From assembly GCA_021794275.1 (NCBI GenBank), contig JAJYRD010000082.1, forward strand, positions 1-47,325: DNA of 47,325 nucleotides, written 5' to 3'. The DNA comes from Pseudomonadota bacterium. Lineage in GTDB: Bacteria > Pseudomonadota > Gammaproteobacteria > Acidiferrobacterales > Acidiferrobacteraceae. A program made the position numbers and the translations under genes. Under the pieces are notes generated by a model that did not search any database, had not been told where the DNA came from, and was given only the letters and a program-made list of their open reading frames with translations. Of this stretch, positions 40,151-47,325 are shown one piece after another; position 1 is the stretch's first letter, and each line of letters starts with the position of its first letter.

Positions 40151-41753
40151 ACGCGAAGCTTACGTTTACCTCCAACTCCCTGGTACGTTGGAGACGGTTC
40201 CGGCGGCGTTGCTGCGCGTGCAAACCTTGCCGGATGGAACCCAGGTCGGGCGCTTCCGCTATGGCGATCGTTATCTCGCGAGACCTGATGCAGTGCCGTT
40301 CGATCCGTTCCGGCTGCCATTGGCCAAGCAGGTCTTCGAGTTCACGCAACTCAGGGGCATCCCTGGCGCGGTCCGAGACGCCGCCCCAGATGCATGGGGC
40401 CGCCGTGTAATCGAGCACAAATTGGAGCGAGACCCGGCGGACCTCCATGAGATCGACTATCTCGTTCACGGCCCCCAGGACGGGGCCGGATATCTAAGCC
40501 TTGGTTTGAAGGTCGAACCACCCGCACCCAAGCGCATCTACAACCGAACGTATCAACTGGCCGAATTGATTGCCGCTTCGCGCGCGATCGAAGAAGGCGG
40601 GCGCGTGGCCGCCCATTTGCTCGAACAGCTCGATCCCGGAACCAGTATGGGCGGCGCCCGGCCCAAGGTGACGATCGAAGACGATCATCGCTTATGGCTC
40701 GGCAAATTTCCCGCCCAGGGCGACCGCTTCAATCTGCAACGGGTGGAACGTGCAACGCTTGATCTGGCCAGGCGGTGTGGTCTGAACGTCGCCCAGGCGC
40801 GGCTGCAACCCGTTGGCAGCAGTGATGTGCTGATGTTGGAGCGTTTTGACCGGGAGCATGCCGAAGGTGGCTACCGGCGTTTTGGCCTGGTCAGCGGCAT
40901 GACCGTGCTCGACTGTGGTGACAGCTATCTGGACAGGGATCGCTGGTCCTATCCCCTGTTAGCAGAGAATTTGCGGCGCTGGTCCGATAAGCCCGAAGCG
41001 GATTGCGCCGAGCTGTTCCGCAGGATGGTCTTCAATGCGGCCGTCACCAACAATGACGATCATCCGCGCAACCATGCCTTGCTGCGGCGGCACAAGGGCT
41101 GGCGTCTTTCTCCCGCTTACGACTTAGCGCCCGCACCCGTGGTCAGTCTCGAACGACGCGATCTCGCGTTGATCGTGGGCAGCTACGGCCGTACTGCCAG
41201 CGTCTACAACCTCTTGTCCCAGGCCTCACGGTTTGGTCTGTCTGGAGAGGATGCGCGATGGGAGATTGATCGAATCGTTGCGGTTGTTCGGCAATGGCGA
41301 GAGAGTTTCCTTGCGTGTGGTGTATCCACGGCGGATATCGACCACATTGCGCCCGCCATCTTGCCGGAGTGTTTTTCCTTGAAAGGCGGTCGCATGCCTG
41401 AGGCCGCCAAACGCATCTCCATTGGCGCCGTCTGGCCATGGCCTCTTCATACATCTTTTACGCATCGACGCCCCGTGTATCACGATGGGGCCTTTTTGCA
41501 ACCACCCCGGGCGGTGAACCGGACGACCGCGCCTGTTGGCGCAAGGCGCCCGAAGGGGCCGGCCGCACCGCCGACCGGCATGCATGCCGAAAAACGTGAT
41601 CGCGCGTCGCGCCGCCCACGGGCCCCGGCGGAACCTCGGCCGTCAAGGCCACGCCGTCCCCAGGGCCGCAGCCTCTTGGCGTCCGGCCGCCCCTGGCCCC
41701 CGCGGCCGTCGCAGCTTAGACTAGGGCGCTCCATCGGAAGAGCGGTTTTGTGA
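40140..41753 (+). CDS. hipA: HipA-like serine/threonine kinase toxin with C-terminal extension
   Basis: HipA kinases phosphorylate targets such as GltX and induce dormancy. The 537-residue reading contains the N-terminal subdomain, a Gly-rich loop TSMGGARPK (168-176), the catalytic loop NNDDHPRNH with D306 and N311, and YDLAPAP with metal-binding D328. Family members end near residue 412-440, about at ILPECF here (409). The last 120 or so residues are Arg/Pro-rich, look noncoding and run into the asmA start (GTGA overlap). The natural stop may have been lost. Confidence 0.85.
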   Translation: MTSEREAYVYLQLPGTLETVPAALLRVQTLPDGTQVGRFRYGDRYLARPDAVPFDPFRLPLAKQVFEFTQLRGIPGAVRDAAPDAWGRRVIEHKLERDPADLHEIDYLVHGPQDGAGYLSLGLKVEPPAPKRIYNRTYQLAELIAASRAIEEGGRVAAHLLEQLDPGTSMGGARPKVTIEDDHRLWLGKFPAQGDRFNLQRVERATLDLARRCGLNVAQARLQPVGSSDVLMLERFDREHAEGGYRRFGLVSGMTVLDCGDSYLDRDRWSYPLLAENLRRWSDKPEADCAELFRRMVFNAAVTNNDDHPRNHALLRRHKGWRLSPAYDLAPAPVVSLERRDLALIVGSYGRTASVYNLLSQASRFGLSGEDARWEIDRIVAVVRQWRESFLACGVSTADIDHIAPAILPECFSLKGGRMPEAAKRISIGAVWPWPLHTSFTHRRPVYHDGAFLQPPRAVNRTTAPVGARRPKGPAAPPTGMHAEKRDRASRRPRAPAEPRPSRPRRPQGRSLLASGRPWPPRPSQLRLGRSIGRAVL

Positions 41754-43636
41754 AGAAGCGCACACGTCTCATCGCCATCGCGGCCGTCCTCCTTATCGTT
41801 GCGTTGGCAGCGGGCGTCGCGCTCCTCCCCGGCCTCTTGGCGCTGGACCAAGTGAAGACCAGCATCGCCCGGACACTGAGCCAGGCCACGGGTCGCCCGG
41901 TCACCATTCACAAACTCAGCGTCACCTTCTTTCCGTGGCTCGGTGTGCGCGTGGACGGTGCGACCTTGGGGAATGCCCCGGGCTTCGGGGCGCGCCCCTT
42001 GGCGAGCGTCGACGATGCCGACCTCGAGGTGCGCGTCCTGCCCTTGTTCCGCCGCCAGATCGTGCTGCGCCGCGTCATCCTCACGGGCTTGCGCCTGAAC
42101 CTGGACGAGAACAAGGCCGGCACCACCAACTGGGCAACGCTCGTCCACCGCCATACGGCCAAGTCCCGCTCCCCCGCCGCCACCCACGCCGAGGAGCGGG
42201 AGGCGCCGGCCTTCGTGCTGTTGCGCGCCGCGGGCCTTACATTGAAGGACGCACACATCCGTTACCGCAACGCCCGGACCGGTACCGCCGACACCCTATC
42301 GGGGCTCACCCTGCATCTGGGCGCGATCGTCCCGGGTAGACCGGTCGCGATCGGATTACACGGCCTCCTGAAGGCCGCCAGCCACCCGGCCCTACCTTTT
42401 CGCCTGTCGGCCGAGGCCGACTACCGGTCGTCCATCCTCACGCTTTCGCCCATGCGCCTCTCCGTCGCGACCTTGAAGGCGCATGGTCTCGTGCGTATCC
42501 ATCGCGCGAAGACCGCGATGAGCGCGAGCGGCCACTTGACCATCCCGCCCTTTGCTCCCCGCCCGCTTCTTGCCGTCCTCGGGCTCCATTATCGTCCGCG
42601 CTCCGCGACTGTCCTGCAGCAGGCCTCGGTCCTCTTCAGTTTCCACTGGAGCCCTGCGGTTCTGCGACTTGCGCCGCTGCGTGTCACCCTCGACAAAACG
42701 ACGGTCACAGGCAGCATCATGCGGACCGCGCAGCCTCTTTCGTATCAGGCCCATCTCGCCATCGACAGCCTGCGCCCCATGCCCTACCTGCCGGCCCCAT
42801 CGATCGCCGCCACGCCACGGCCGGCCGCGAAGGTCGCCCCGGCCCCCGCCACTACCGCCTCGCTTTTGAAGGCCCCCCTGACCGCGACACTCACCTGCGG
42901 GCGCCTCCGGGTTCACGGTCTTCTGGTGACCAAGCTCTATGCGGTGCTTCGCTCGGCGCGGGGACGGGTGACCCTGAAGCCCATGACCATGGATCTTTAT
43001 CAGGGCCATTTCGCCGGCGCCGTTGGGGCTACACTGCGTCCAGCGCCTGGGACCTGGCGGGTGCACGGCCGGCTCAGCCATGTGGAGGTGAGCCAAGTCC
43101 TGAAAGCGCTCCATCTCTTTCCGGAGTTCAGGGGTGCCCTAAACGCCCGTGCGCGCCTGCGCGGTTCCGGGATGACCCTCGCCACCGCCGAGCAGACCGT
43201 CTCAGGGCGCCTCACGGCGGCGATCCCCAACGGTATGCTGCGCGGCATCGATCTCGATTTCATCGCCCGCGACCCCAAGGCGGTGGCCGGCGTTCACAAG
43301 GCCCAGGCCACCAAGGGCACGGCATTTTCGCGTCTCCACGCAAGCGCCACGGTGTCCCACGGTGTCGTGCACATGAACGCCCTCACTCTCCACACCACGC
43401 GCGCCGTCATCCACGGGCGCGGCGATATCACGCTCGCCACCAAGACCGTGAACTCCCTGCTCGAGGTCGCGCTGCCAAGCGGTTTCGTCATCCCGGTCCG
43501 GGTCGCGGGCCAGCCCGGCCACATCCGGTTCAATGTCTCCTTGAATCGCCTTTTCAGCGACTCCTCCCACAACGGCCTGGGACCGACCCTGAAGACCCTG
43601 GGAGGGGCCCTGAAACACGCCCTCGGTTTCCACTGA
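41750..43636 (+). CDS. AsmA family envelope protein
   Basis: This 628-residue protein has an N-terminal membrane anchor (about 7-29, LIAIAAVLLIVALAAGVALL) and a large periplasmic part of beta strands. The AsmA pattern is VKTSIARTLSQATGRPVTIH, FPWLGVRVDGATLGNAPGFG at the start and an AsmA C-terminal repeat region with RGSGMTLATAEQTVSGRL. AsmA-like proteins are thought to carry phospholipids to the outer membrane. GTG 41750 follows GGAAGAG. A weak -10 (TAGACT, 41717-41722) lies inside the hipA tail. Confidence 0.9.
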   Translation: MKKRTRLIAIAAVLLIVALAAGVALLPGLLALDQVKTSIARTLSQATGRPVTIHKLSVTFFPWLGVRVDGATLGNAPGFGARPLASVDDADLEVRVLPLFRRQIVLRRVILTGLRLNLDENKAGTTNWATLVHRHTAKSRSPAATHAEEREAPAFVLLRAAGLTLKDAHIRYRNARTGTADTLSGLTLHLGAIVPGRPVAIGLHGLLKAASHPALPFRLSAEADYRSSILTLSPMRLSVATLKAHGLVRIHRAKTAMSASGHLTIPPFAPRPLLAVLGLHYRPRSATVLQQASVLFSFHWSPAVLRLAPLRVTLDKTTVTGSIMRTAQPLSYQAHLAIDSLRPMPYLPAPSIAATPRPAAKVAPAPATTASLLKAPLTATLTCGRLRVHGLLVTKLYAVLRSARGRVTLKPMTMDLYQGHFAGAVGATLRPAPGTWRVHGRLSHVEVSQVLKALHLFPEFRGALNARARLRGSGMTLATAEQTVSGRLTAAIPNGMLRGIDLDFIARDPKAVAGVHKAQATKGTAFSRLHASATVSHGVVHMNALTLHTTRAVIHGRGDITLATKTVNSLLEVALPSGFVIPVRVAGQPGHIRFNVSLNRLFSDSSHNGLGPTLKTLGGALKHALGFH

Positions 43637-43638
43637 TC

Positions 43639-44652
43639 GTGGACCACTTCAGCGCCAAAGTCCTTGCCTGGTACCGCGACCACGGGCGACACGATCTCCC
43701 GTGGCAGATCCCCGACCCCTACGCGCGGTGGCTCGCCGAGGTCATGCTTCAACAGACCACCGTAAGCGCCGTGGTCCCCTACTATCACCGTTTCCTGAGC
43801 GCCTTCCCGTCCGTGCAGGCCCTCGCGCAAGCCTCCTTGGACGAGGTCCTCGCCTCATGGTCCGGGCTTGGCTACTACGCCCGGGCGCGCAACCTCCATG
43901 CCGCCGCACGGCTCTTGATGGAGCGGCACGCCGGAGTTTTCCCGCGGACCGCCGATGAGTGGGCGGCGCTACCAGGCATCGGGCCCTCCACCGCGGCGGC
44001 CATCGTCGCCTTCGCCTTCGATGTCCAGGCGGCCATCCTGGACGCCAACGTACGCCGCGTCCTGTCCCGTTATCACGGTGTTGCGGGCCGTGACGCGAAG
44101 ACCGAACGCCTTCTCTGGGGCCACGCCCGCGCCCACACCCCCGCCGATCAAGTGGCCGCCTACACCCAGGCCATCATGGACCTGGGCGCGCTCGTGTGCC
44201 GCAAGACGCCCGATTGCAGCGCCTGCCCGCTCGCGGACGGCTGTTCCTTTGACGGTGAGGAGGCGCCCCCCCGAAGACCTCCCAAGCCCGAGCGCGCGGT
44301 GTACATGGCCGTCATCGTCGAGCCTGAGCGGGGTATTCTGCTCGTGCGCCGGCCGCCCCGCGGGATCTGGGGTGGCCTCTGGAGCCTGCCCGAAAGCGCC
44401 GCGCTTGCCAGCCTGCCTGCCGCCGTGCAGGCCTTGGGCATCGAGGGCGATATGGGCGAACCCCACCCTCCGCTCTGGCACGTCTTCACGCACTTCAGGC
44501 TCTCCATAACCCCTGTGCGCGTGGGCCGCGTTTCACGTGGCCACGGCGTGGCCGAGGGAGGCGACGCGATGTGGTATAAAGGGGGCACGCCGGGGCCGGG
44601 TATGCCCGCGCCCGTCCGCCGCTTGGTCAACCAATTTCTGGAGGCATCATGA
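43639..44652 (+). CDS. mutY: A/G-specific adenine glycosylase MutY
   Basis: MutY removes adenine mispaired with 8-oxoguanine. The 337 residues include E34 ([10 protein letters not shown]), the helix-hairpin-helix [10 protein letters not shown], catalytic D135 ([10 protein letters not shown]) and a 4Fe-4S ligand set C187, C193, C196, C202. The first spacing is Cx5C rather than the usual Cx6C. The C-terminal NUDIX-like domain ([20 protein letters not shown]) recognises 8-oxoG. It starts at GTG 43639 and overlaps yggX by 4 nt. Confidence 0.95.
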   Translation: MDHFSAKVLAWYRDHGRHDLPWQIPDPYARWLAEVMLQQTTVSAVVPYYHRFLSAFPSVQALAQASLDEVLASWSGLGYYARARNLHAAARLLMERHAGVFPRTADEWAALPGIGPSTAAAIVAFAFDVQAAILDANVRRVLSRYHGVAGRDAKTERLLWGHARAHTPADQVAAYTQAIMDLGALVCRKTPDCSACPLADGCSFDGEEAPPRRPPKPERAVYMAVIVEPERGILLVRRPPRGIWGGLWSLPESAALASLPAAVQALGIEGDMGEPHPPLWHVFTHFRLSITPVRVGRVSRGHGVAEGGDAMWYKGGTPGPGMPAPVRRLVNQFLEAS

Positions 44653-44924
44653 GTCGAACCGTTATGTGCGTAAAACTCAAAAAGGAGGCTGAAGGCCTGG
44701 CCTACCCGACTTACCCGGGCGATCTTGGCAGACGCATATACGAGAACGTCTCGAAAGAGGCCTGGGCGCTATGGCTCGGCCATCAGACCATGCTCATCAA
44801 CGAATACCGTCTGAGCCCCATGGACCCCAAGGCCCGCAAATTTCTCGAGAAGGAGATGGAGTCCTACTTCTTCGGTGAAGGGTCCACGATGCCGGAGGGC
44901 TACAAGCCGTCCGGAAGCAAGTAG
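44649..44924 (+). CDS. yggX: Fe(2+)-trafficking / oxidative damage protection protein YggX
   Basis: This is a 91-residue protein that protects iron-sulfur enzymes and may carry Fe2+. [17 protein letters not shown] has the conserved Cys7, then [20 protein letters not shown], and [20 protein letters not shown] closes the family pattern. It is coupled to mutY (ATGA). The link between an iron-sulfur glycosylase and YggX is common in gammaproteobacteria. Confidence 0.96.
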   Translation: MSRTVMCVKLKKEAEGLAYPTYPGDLGRRIYENVSKEAWALWLGHQTMLINEYRLSPMDPKARKFLEKEMESYFFGEGSTMPEGYKPSGSK

Positions 44925-44936
44925 GGCCATCCCCAT

Positions 44937-45662
44937 TCAGGGGCTTTCGGCCAGGGCGCTTGCAAGGAAGTTGCGCGTCATGCGCCAGCCGATCTCAGTG
45001 GCGCGTTCCTCGGCGGGCCCCGCCTTGTCCATGAAGGCGTGTCCCACATCGGGAAACACGCTCAGGGTATAGCGTTTGTTGGCGCGGCTCAGGGCCTCGG
45101 CGATGCGCGCGTGCTCGTCGGGCCCGATCGAGGGATCGTGCGCCCCGTAACAAAGCATCAAGGGCGCCTTCAGCAGCGGGACGCCTCCCAGCACCGAGCT
45201 TCGCCCGAGCCTATCGTTTGGGTTGTCTATTCCTCCTCCGTAGAAGCATACCGCTGCACCGATGTCTTGCGGGTGCCGCGTGGCGGCAAGGAAGGCGAGC
45301 CGTCCCCCGTTACAAAAACCGATGACCCCGAGCCTGTCCGCCACCACGTCCTTGCGCGTCTTGAAAAAGCCCATCGTGCGTGCAAAGGCGTCCATAATGG
45401 CCTCGTCACCCAGCGATTTCAGTTTCACCGCCGCCGCTTGGAGCTCGGTTCGCGCATCAAAAACCGCGCCGTCGTAGAAATCGAACGCGAAGGCCGCGAA
45501 CCCGAAGCCCGCGAGCTTTTCGCACACAAGGCGCATATGATCGTTCACGCCCCAGATCTCCATGAAGACGATTACAAGCGGCGCAGGGCCGCTTCTGGGT
45601 TTCGCGAAATAGCCGCGCACACCGGACTCGTCCAAGGGTCCCCCAAAGCTTTTTTCTACCAT
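44937..45662 (-). CDS. Dienelactone hydrolase family protein
   Basis: This is a 241-residue alpha/beta hydrolase. The triad is C117 (GVIGFCNGGR), D176 (AHDPS) and H208 (VGHAFMD), with E35 in VFMEIWGVN as in dienelactone hydrolases. The substrate cannot be told from sequence. ATG 45662 follows GGAGGAG. It is 34 nt after the radical SAM gene, probably the same operon, and ends 12 nt from yggX, convergently. Confidence 0.9.
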   Translation of the reverse strand: MVEKSFGGPLDESGVRGYFAKPRSGPAPLVIVFMEIWGVNDHMRLVCEKLAGFGFAAFAFDFYDGAVFDARTELQAAAVKLKSLGDEAIMDAFARTMGFFKTRKDVVADRLGVIGFCNGGRLAFLAATRHPQDIGAAVCFYGGGIDNPNDRLGRSSVLGGVPLLKAPLMLCYGAHDPSIGPDEHARIAEALSRANKRYTLSVFPDVGHAFMDKAGPAEERATEIGWRMTRNFLASALAESP

Positions 45663-45696
45663 GTTGACTCCTCCATGACAGCGAGAATTAGTCTTC

Positions 45697-47076
45697 CTAA
45701 GCGCCGACTGCGCAGCGCGCGAGCTGAGACGTGGTGGGTTCTGCGCAGCAATACCAGGGCTCCGACAGGCGAGGGATGTGCGGCCCCGCACAGTCGGCGG
45801 CAAGCGCTGGCGCCTTGCGTCCCGCGGCCTCGTGCGCAAGGCGCCAGAGGCCAGCGAACGCCGAAAGCCGGTCGCGCCCTTCGCCCTCGGCGTGCTCCAC
45901 CCAGGCCTGCAGGTGCGCCTGCAACATGTCGACTCGCGGGTCGGGGCTCGCCCATGGATAACCCAGGATGGCGTCGGTAAAGGGCTTAAGGTGACCCTGG
46001 AAGCCTGGTATCCGCAACAGATACGAGCCTTGCGGAACGAGCAGGCGGATCGCAAGCTGGATGGGGCTCACGCCATTGATCAGTCCCAGATCCCGCACTT
46101 GCGTCAAAAGCGCGATATAGCCCTCGAGCGTGGTCCACGGCGTGAACGGAACGAAGGTCGGCGCGATGGCGATCCCGGCCTGGCGCGCCAGCGCCACGGC
46201 GTGAGGGATGTCCTCGCCCGTGTGCCCCTTGTCGAGGAAGCCAAGGACCGTATCGTCGAAGGACTCCGCGGCCGTCGTCATGAACAAACAGCCGAATTCC
46301 CGCAGGCGAGGCAGCAGGTCCCTATGGGCGAGTATGTGAGAGATCTTGATCGTGGCGTCGAAGGTAATCTCCGGCCAGCGCTCATGGAGGGCCTCGAGCA
46401 GGCGCAGGGCATGGGTGGGGCCGTTCAGGAAATCGGGGTCACCGAATGACAGGTGGGTGGCGCCCTTCGCTATCTGTTGCTCGGCATCCGCAATCACCAT
46501 CTCGCGTGGAATCGCGCGGAAGCGACCCTCATACACGGGCACGAGCGGGCAATGTCGGCAAAGGTATTTACAGCCCCGCGAGGCCTCGACGAACCCGACC
46601 GTCTTGCGTCCACCACCCGGAAGCTGCAGGTGCGCGTAGCGGGTGAGCGCCGGGAGCCCTTTGCGGTCTGGAACCACGAAGGTCACCTTCGCTCTACGCC
46701 CCGGCTCCTCGTCCTCCGTCAAGGCGATCAGGTCATTCTCGAATTCCGGCCCCAGTACCACGTCGACACCCAGCCCCTCGAGAAGACCTTGATTGGGTGG
46801 CGCGTAGACCCCGTAACAGACGAGTCGTGCCTGGGTGGCCTTGCGACGCAGCATCGGCAGCAGGCTCGCCGCGATCCGGGTGGCCGTGTGCATACCAAGC
46901 GAGATGCCGATGAGATCGAAATCCTCCAGCCCCTCCCGGGGTAGCGAGCCCTGCGCGAGGTCGATCAAGACGACCTCGTGGTCGCGGGCGCGCAACAACG
47001 CTGCCGCATGGGCGAGGGAAAAGGGTTGGCGGCCGAGCTCGTATGGGCTGATCAGGAGGACTTTCATGCCCCCCAT
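45697..47076 (-). CDS. CCAEP-tail radical SAM protein with B12-binding domain
   Basis: These 459 residues show an N-terminal Rossmann-like cobalamin-binding domain (about 1-125, LISPYELGRQPFSLAHAAAL), a radical SAM domain with the cluster motif C169, C173, C176 (CKYLCRHC) and a tail containing WYCCAEPTT (C443, C444). This matches the CUAEP/CCAEP-tail radical SAM family. Some members have selenocysteine there, but here both codons are TGC. The reaction is unknown. Starts at 47076 and three codons later are both possible. Neither has a good ribosome site. Confidence 0.85.
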   Translation of the reverse strand: MGGMKVLLISPYELGRQPFSLAHAAALLRARDHEVVLIDLAQGSLPREGLEDFDLIGISLGMHTATRIAASLLPMLRRKATQARLVCYGVYAPPNQGLLEGLGVDVVLGPEFENDLIALTEDEEPGRRAKVTFVVPDRKGLPALTRYAHLQLPGGGRKTVGFVEASRGCKYLCRHCPLVPVYEGRFRAIPREMVIADAEQQIAKGATHLSFGDPDFLNGPTHALRLLEALHERWPEITFDATIKISHILAHRDLLPRLREFGCLFMTTAAESFDDTVLGFLDKGHTGEDIPHAVALARQAGIAIAPTFVPFTPWTTLEGYIALLTQVRDLGLINGVSPIQLAIRLLVPQGSYLLRIPGFQGHLKPFTDAILGYPWASPDPRVDMLQAHLQAWVEHAEGEGRDRLSAFAGLWRLAHEAAGRKAPALAADCAGPHIPRLSEPWYCCAEPTTSQLARCAVGA

Positions 47077-47211
47077 GATACGGCAAAGCCAAGCCTCTGT
47101 CGGCCCGTCGCCCCCCGCAAAAGGGCCCTCCTTGCAGCCGGACGGGCCGCCTGTCGCCCCCCGAACGGCCTGTACTTGTCGTTTCCGAGGCGCCGCGGGC
47201 CTAGTATCGTC

Positions 47212-47240
47212 TTGACGTGGCCCCGGCGAGCGGCTTTAAT
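47212..47240 (+). promoter_or_regulatory. tRNA-Phe promoter
   Basis: TTGACG (47212-47217), 17 nt, TTTAAT (47235-47240), then a GC-rich discriminator (GCGCGC). The predicted start near 47247 leaves about 3 nt before the mature tRNA. Confidence 0.7.
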
Positions 47241-47249
47241 GCGCGCTTC

Positions 47250-47325
<76 letters not shown>

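Noticed and set aside
44925-44970. Bidirectional terminator between yggX and the hydrolase gene
   Set aside because: CCCC-ATTCA-GGGG can pair but there is no T tract, so the evidence is too weak.
45740-45760. Possible selenocysteine codon in the radical SAM tail
   Set aside because: Both codons of the CC pair are TGC, so no recoding is needed.

Overview
This window is the replication-origin region of a GC-rich gammaproteobacterial chromosome. The order rpmH-rnpA-yidD-yidC-mnmE, mnmG-rsmG-parA-parB, atpIBEFHAGDC and glmU-glmS on one side, and dnaA-dnaN-recF-gyrB on the other, is the pattern known from Pseudomonas and relatives. The mix of genes (two toxin-antitoxin-like modules, a minor pilin cluster, a CCAEP-tail radical SAM protein) would suit an environmental, perhaps acidophilic chemolithotrophic lineage such as Acidiferrobacter. 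That placement is inference, since there is no rRNA or species-specific marker here.

Layout. Positions 1-2 kb hold wreckage: a frameshifted transposase cut by the window edge and a decayed AAA-type ATPase gene. From 2.0 to 17.2 kb on the minus strand come glmS and glmU, a SlyD-like isomerase, the full F1Fo ATP synthase operon with a near-consensus promoter at 12.6 kb, a small secreted Sel1-repeat protein, parB, parA, rsmG and mnmG. From 17.2 to 27.3 kb lies an accessory block that separates mnmG from mnmE: a HEPN/MNT pair, five minor pilin genes, a divergent MoxR-DUF58-transglutaminase operon and nhaA. From 27.3 to 31.0 kb is the mnmE-yidC-yidD-rnpA-rpmH operon (rpmH was found by reading the sequence).

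The origin. The dnaA promoter carries a DnaA box over its -35. The dnaA-dnaN gap (32522-32760) holds five DnaA-box-like sites, then a GC-rich spacer, a CTACTACTA DnaA-trio and an AT-rich stretch. Two parS-type sites (TGTTCCACGTGGAAC[A/C]) lie inside recF, so the parAB genes at 13-14.6 kb have visible targets about 20 kb away. Most housekeeping genes point away from the origin.

Right of gyrB come a Rof-like Rho-binding protein, the thiS-thiG-trmB operon (minus), tRNA-Gly(CCC), a hipBA-like toxin-antitoxin operon with a palindrome over its promoter, an AsmA-family gene, mutY, yggX, a minus-strand pair encoding a CCAEP-tail B12/radical SAM protein and a dienelactone hydrolase, and tRNA-Phe(GAA) with its own promoter at the right edge.

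Most core calls are firm. Promoter, operator and start-site calls rest on sequence inspection alone.
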